Part shown: piece after piece, positions 32,806 to 35,984 of the stretch | How the letters are laid out: each line of letters opens with the position of its first letter | Numbering within the stretch: the stretch's first letter is position 1 | Assembly (NCBI GenBank): GCA_947503655.1 | Contig: CANNEP010000027.1 | Coordinates: forward strand, 1-35,984 | Direction: 5' to 3' | From: an uncultured Microbacterium sp. | GTDB taxonomy: Bacteria; Actinomycetota; Actinomycetes; Actinomycetales; Microbacteriaceae | Length of the DNA stretch: 35,984 nucleotides | Position numbers and translations under genes: made by a program | The notes under the pieces: model-generated | Told to the model about the DNA's origin: nothing | Seen by the model: only the letters and a program-made list of their open reading frames with translations | Database searches by the model: none

Positions 32806-32907
32806 CTACTTGCTGGCACTCTCGACCTCTGTTCAAACCTTTCACAGAGCAACCTCACCCCTGATCTCCTGCGAAAACTCGCGGTTTCGCGGCAACGTCC
32901 GGATGGT

Positions 32908-33255
32908 TTGAACAAGCCAGCTTCATATCGACCACAGGAGCTGTCGAAGCGGCTCGGAGAGAAGAAGGTCGCGGAGCTGGTGCGCCGAGCCGAGGCAGGC
33001 GAGAGCGTGCGGTCGCTGGCTCGGGGGCTAAATGTCGCCAACTCAGCACTGACGCGGATGCTGCGCGCGGAAGGTGTAACTATCCAGAAGCGGAAGGTGA
33101 GCGATGAGGAGGCGGCCGTCATGGCGAAGGAGTATGAGACAGGAGCGACGATGCGAGAGATCGAAGCCAGGCATGGGCTGTCACATGGTGCGGTACTTCG
33201 GAGCCTGCACCGGAGTGGAGTGACGATGCGGGCGAAGGCGCCACGAACTAGTTAG
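32908..33255 (+). CDS. Double HTH protein, probably a serine-recombinase tail fragment
   Basis: A 115-residue frame with two similar HTH units: LGEKKVAELVRRAEAGESVRSLARGLNVANSALTRML and VSDEEAAVMAKEYETGATMREIEARHGLSHGAVLRSLHRSGV. This repeated pattern is common in the C-terminal part of recombinase-associated proteins in actinobacteria. No resolvase catalytic domain is seen upstream. The TTG at 32908 (after GGATGG) is a possible start; the frame stays open further left, but that part lies opposite ddh and looks non-coding. It is probably a relic of a mobile element. Confidence 0.5.
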   Translation: MNKPASYRPQELSKRLGEKKVAELVRRAEAGESVRSLARGLNVANSALTRMLRAEGVTIQKRKVSDEEAAVMAKEYETGATMREIEARHGLSHGAVLRSLHRSGVTMRAKAPRTS

Positions 33256-33324
33256 GCAGCCTCGACGCGCAGATCGTTGTCTCTACCCGCTGGTCTTCAA
33301 CCGTCGTATCCAGCCGAGGTCGGT

Positions 33325-35895
33325 TCATTTTCCCGCGTACTTCTTGCGAACTTCCTTGAGCTCATCCCAGTCACGCTCGAGGTCAGCGAGCGTCGGCGTC
33401 ACGCCCAATGCGGCCAGCGGTTGCGAATGAGAGTCGATGTATCTGCACGCATCCTCAAACAGTCGGGTAACTGTCTCGATCGCATCCGGAAGTTCAGCGA
33501 CGTTGATATCGGCAAGGGTGGTCATCCGCACGTTCGGCTGGTAACGCTGAGTTACACCCTTGAGGAGCTCCATCTCAGTGAACATCTCGCACCACGAACG
33601 AAGCCAGCCGTAGCCGGTCCGAACGAGGGCGTCGCGCGCGTCACCCTCCTGCTTCCGCGCTGTCTCGATTGTGACGTTGACCTTCTTCGAAAGTTCGCTA
33701 ATGCTGTCCCACCTCGGCCCACTGGCCGGCGTGACCTTGCCTTTTCCACCTTCATCGCTGATTTGGTAGAACCGGCAACGCTTTGACTTCTCGAAGCGAG
33801 CGATCAGCGCGGCGGCGAAGAGCACGTCATGGGTGAACACGATGACCTGTGTCTGTTCAGCGAGGCGCGCGACACGATCCGCAACTTCATCGATGCGTCG
33901 GTGGTCAAGACTGGATACGGGGTCGTCGAAGATCACGGGAGCGCTGATTCCGCTAAGCCGTGCTTCTGCGAGGAAGTCCGCCATTGCAAGCACCTTCTGC
34001 TCCCCCTCAGAGAGCACCTTCGAAGGACGGTGTTTGCCGCTGAGAACCTTCCGACGCTGCGCCTTCCCCTGGCGGCCGATGAACTCCACCTTGAGGGCGG
34101 GTGCACGAAGGGCTTCGCATTCCTCATTGAAGAGCGCGTCGAAGCTCTCGTTGACGAGCTGGTCGCTCGCGTTCTTGGCCAGGTCGGTCAGGGCGCGAAG
34201 CACAGGAGGGATTCGCTTCGTCAGCAGACCGAGCTTGTCGGCTTCTTTCGCGCGGCCCACCGCCGCCTCGATTTCCGCCCATGACTTCCCGAGTTCGACC
34301 CCTACCTGCAGGTCGAGGAGTTCCTTCTTCTTGTCACGCAGGGTGCCCTCTCGATTCGTGATTTGTCCCTGGGTAGTCGTGACCGCAGTGTCCAGGGTCG
34401 CAATGTCAGCATCGAGTGACTCGACGAGCGGGCCAGCGGCAGCGAGGGCCGTCAGATCGACGGCAGACGAAGACCTGACCGCCGCTTCGGCGTGGGCGAA
34501 TGCAGCGTTAATTGCGACAAGTCGGCTGAAGAACACCGGCTGCTCCTCCTGCTCTGCAAACTCTTTGACGTAGGTGCGTAGCTCATCTGCCTGCGCGCCA
34601 GCCAGCGCACGCCCCAGCGTGACGATGGTCTGCTGCTCGGTCCTGATGTCCTCGCCGAGCTTGTCGAGCAGGAAGTCCGAGTACTTGGCGACCAGCGCCC
34701 GTGCGGTTTCATCGAGCGGCTGGCGGCAGTAGAGACACCGCGAGTTGTCGTGGGCGTCGTTCTCCGTAAGGTGCTTCTGATACTCAGCACCGTGTGCGAT
34801 GAATCCTTCCCAGGTATCGTCCGGTTCAGCGGGGAGGTCGGCTTCCGCAAAGAAGGTCGTCCGGAACGACTCGCGATCAGCTTTGAGCTCCGCGAGCTTG
34901 ACTAGCGAGGCGTTGTAAGCCTGCCCATCAAATTCTGCGAGCCGCTGCTGGACTGCGTCCGCCTGGGCAAGCACGCGCTGCTGCCGTTGGAGGTTACTAA
35001 GCGTGATGCTGAGCGAGTTCGATTGGAGAGCGCCAACCGTTGTCTGAAGGTCCTCGACCCGCTGCTCGGTGTCTGTCCCGACCACGAGGTGGGTCTTGAG
35101 GCTGGCGAGGTCGGTCGAAGCTCCGAGGGCTTCAATTTCCGGGTAGACGATGTCGTCCTTCGGGAACCGGGCGAGGAGCGAAGGTGCCGACTTCGTGAGC
35201 TCCTTGCGATGCTCATCGAAGTGTTGCTGCACCTGCCGAATCCCGGCCGTGACGTGGTTGAAGAGCGACAGCACCGTCGGAACGTAGACGTAGTCGAGAT
35301 CGTCATCGACATGAAAATTGACTGCCGGGCTGTCGAAAATTGACATACGGGTAAAGGGAGTGACGCTGAACTCACCAGCCCAAGCCAACTCGGCTGTCGC
35401 GTTACCAACGGCATACTCGAGTGCGGCGCCGATCGGTGAGTCATCACTGTCGGTGAGGTTCCCGAGGATCTCGTCGGCCGTGCGGCTCCCCGCGAGTGCC
35501 TTGAAGATGCGGGAGTATCCCGTCTTCCCGGTCCCGTTCTCGCCGTAGAGAATCGTGAGTCCCTCGTGCGGCTCGATCACTGCACCCGACACAAGCGCAT
35601 TCACGCCCGACACGCCACTCAGCCGTGTAATCGACAGCGGCGCTTCGACGTCATCGGTGGATTCCTCCACCGCGAGTTCGGGTTCCTGTGCGAGTGTTCG
35701 CGGGGCGAGCCCCTTTGTCTGTCGGAACAGTTCGACGGCGAAGTCGACGTCGTCGTCAGACACCGCCTTGCCCGTAGCGAGCACCCTACCCACAAGGTGT
35801 CGGACCCACTCATCGCCGCTGTTTGCCCAACGAGCAAGAACAGACCGAGGATCTTCCGCCCGGACATCTTTCTGGTTGTGATTATCCGTCTGCAT
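33325..35895 (-). CDS. SMC/Rad50-like AAA ATPase (AAA_13/RloC-like), possible defence protein
   Basis: An 856-residue ABC-type ATPase. Walker A GENGTGKT (118-125), a long coiled-coil middle (about 215-580) interrupted by a CxxC hook-like CLYCRQPL (387-394), the signature LSEGEQKVLAMADF (628-641), Walker B with VIFDDPVSSLDHRR (654-667) and the H-loop VIVFTHD (684-690). The arrangement resembles RloC/AAA_13 proteins, in which a Rad50-like ATPase with a zinc hook guards a tRNA anticodon nuclease. The C-terminal part contains LRSWCEMFTE (RxxxE, about 767) and a later SHS, which could echo the PrrC/RloC R-E-H triad but the spacing differs. Function is inference. ATG start with AGGG upstream. Confidence 0.75.
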   Translation of the reverse strand: MQTDNHNQKDVRAEDPRSVLARWANSGDEWVRHLVGRVLATGKAVSDDDVDFAVELFRQTKGLAPRTLAQEPELAVEESTDDVEAPLSITRLSGVSGVNALVSGAVIEPHEGLTILYGENGTGKTGYSRIFKALAGSRTADEILGNLTDSDDSPIGAALEYAVGNATAELAWAGEFSVTPFTRMSIFDSPAVNFHVDDDLDYVYVPTVLSLFNHVTAGIRQVQQHFDEHRKELTKSAPSLLARFPKDDIVYPEIEALGASTDLASLKTHLVVGTDTEQRVEDLQTTVGALQSNSLSITLSNLQRQQRVLAQADAVQQRLAEFDGQAYNASLVKLAELKADRESFRTTFFAEADLPAEPDDTWEGFIAHGAEYQKHLTENDAHDNSRCLYCRQPLDETARALVAKYSDFLLDKLGEDIRTEQQTIVTLGRALAGAQADELRTYVKEFAEQEEQPVFFSRLVAINAAFAHAEAAVRSSSAVDLTALAAAGPLVESLDADIATLDTAVTTTQGQITNREGTLRDKKKELLDLQVGVELGKSWAEIEAAVGRAKEADKLGLLTKRIPPVLRALTDLAKNASDQLVNESFDALFNEECEALRAPALKVEFIGRQGKAQRRKVLSGKHRPSKVLSEGEQKVLAMADFLAEARLSGISAPVIFDDPVSSLDHRRIDEVADRVARLAEQTQVIVFTHDVLFAAALIARFEKSKRCRFYQISDEGGKGKVTPASGPRWDSISELSKKVNVTIETARKQEGDARDALVRTGYGWLRSWCEMFTEMELLKGVTQRYQPNVRMTTLADINVAELPDAIETVTRLFEDACRYIDSHSQPLAALGVTPTLADLERDWDELKEVRKKYAGK

Positions 35896-35908
35896 ACTGC
35901 CCTACTTA

Positions 35909-35984
35909 GTAGTGCCCCATAAAGTGGTGTAGCACGCGGTGGCCGGCTCGTCGCAAGACGTAGACGCGGTCACCGTGTGATCCT
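35909..35984. mobile_element. Possible insertion-sequence end at right edge
   Basis: AGTGCCCCATAAAGTGGTGTAGC followed by a GC-rich tract looks like the end of an IS256-type element (the complement reads CTACACCACTTT then GGGGCACT), from memory of the pattern. The transposase would lie beyond the window, so this cannot be confirmed here. Confidence 0.3.

Noticed and set aside
32719..32907. Upstream part of the HTH frame as coding
   Set aside because: Its left part is antisense to ddh and crosses the terminator hairpin; the recognisable protein starts only after ~32908.

Overview
The window looks like a chromosomal segment of a high-GC actinobacterium, most likely family Microbacteriaceae. Evidence: the gene order recG-coaD-DUF177-rpmF, leuC-leuD-murA-plsC-gpsA-ddl, a DUF3515 lipoprotein, an ECF sigma/DUF4349 pair, and many genes that start directly downstream of a TANNNT -10 box without a leader. 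The family placement is inference from protein content; no search was run.

Region 1 (1-17.7 kb) is core genome. On the minus strand lie recG, coaD, a YceD/DUF177 protein and the start of rpmF. rsmD (+) and thiL (-) converge. A DUF3515 lipoprotein (+) is divergent from thiL. A long minus-strand gene train follows: a leucine leader peptide, leuC, leuD, murA, plsC, gpsA, ddl and a small DUF4190-like membrane protein. Then come a PLP-dependent sulfhydrylase (+), a TerC membrane protein (-) with a candidate yybP-ykoY (Mn2+) riboswitch, an ECF sigma factor coupled to a DUF4349 membrane protein, and an OsmC/Ohr peroxidase.

Region 2 (17.7-18.2 kb) is non-coding and rich in repeats: 14-bp tandem repeats, a ~120-bp imperfect palindrome and 31-bp tandem repeats. 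It ends at a terminator and a truncated 3' half of tRNA-Glu.

Region 3 (18,191-26,938) is an ~8.7-kb integrative mobilizable element inserted in tRNA-Glu(CUC). It is bounded by 44-bp perfect direct repeats of the tRNA 3' half. It carries a two-gene cargo (PH-like/zinc-ribbon protein and SPFH-SHOCT protein), a MobF relaxase-helicase, a ParE-type toxin-antitoxin pair, an HTH-like protein, an excisionase and a tyrosine integrase next to the intact tRNA. No type IV secretion or replication genes are visible, so it would need a helper for transfer.

Region 4 (27-32.8 kb) is chromosomal: an MBL-fold hydrolase overlapping an APH-type kinase, a membrane-anchored unknown protein, an orphan beta-class DNA methyltransferase, an N-terminally short DUF222/HNH protein, and meso-diaminopimelate dehydrogenase.

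Region 5 (32.8 kb to the end) looks accessory: an HTH-repeat fragment like a serine-recombinase tail, an 856-residue SMC/Rad50-like ATPase with a CxxC hook motif (RloC/AAA_13-like, a possible defence protein), and what may be an insertion-sequence end at the right edge.
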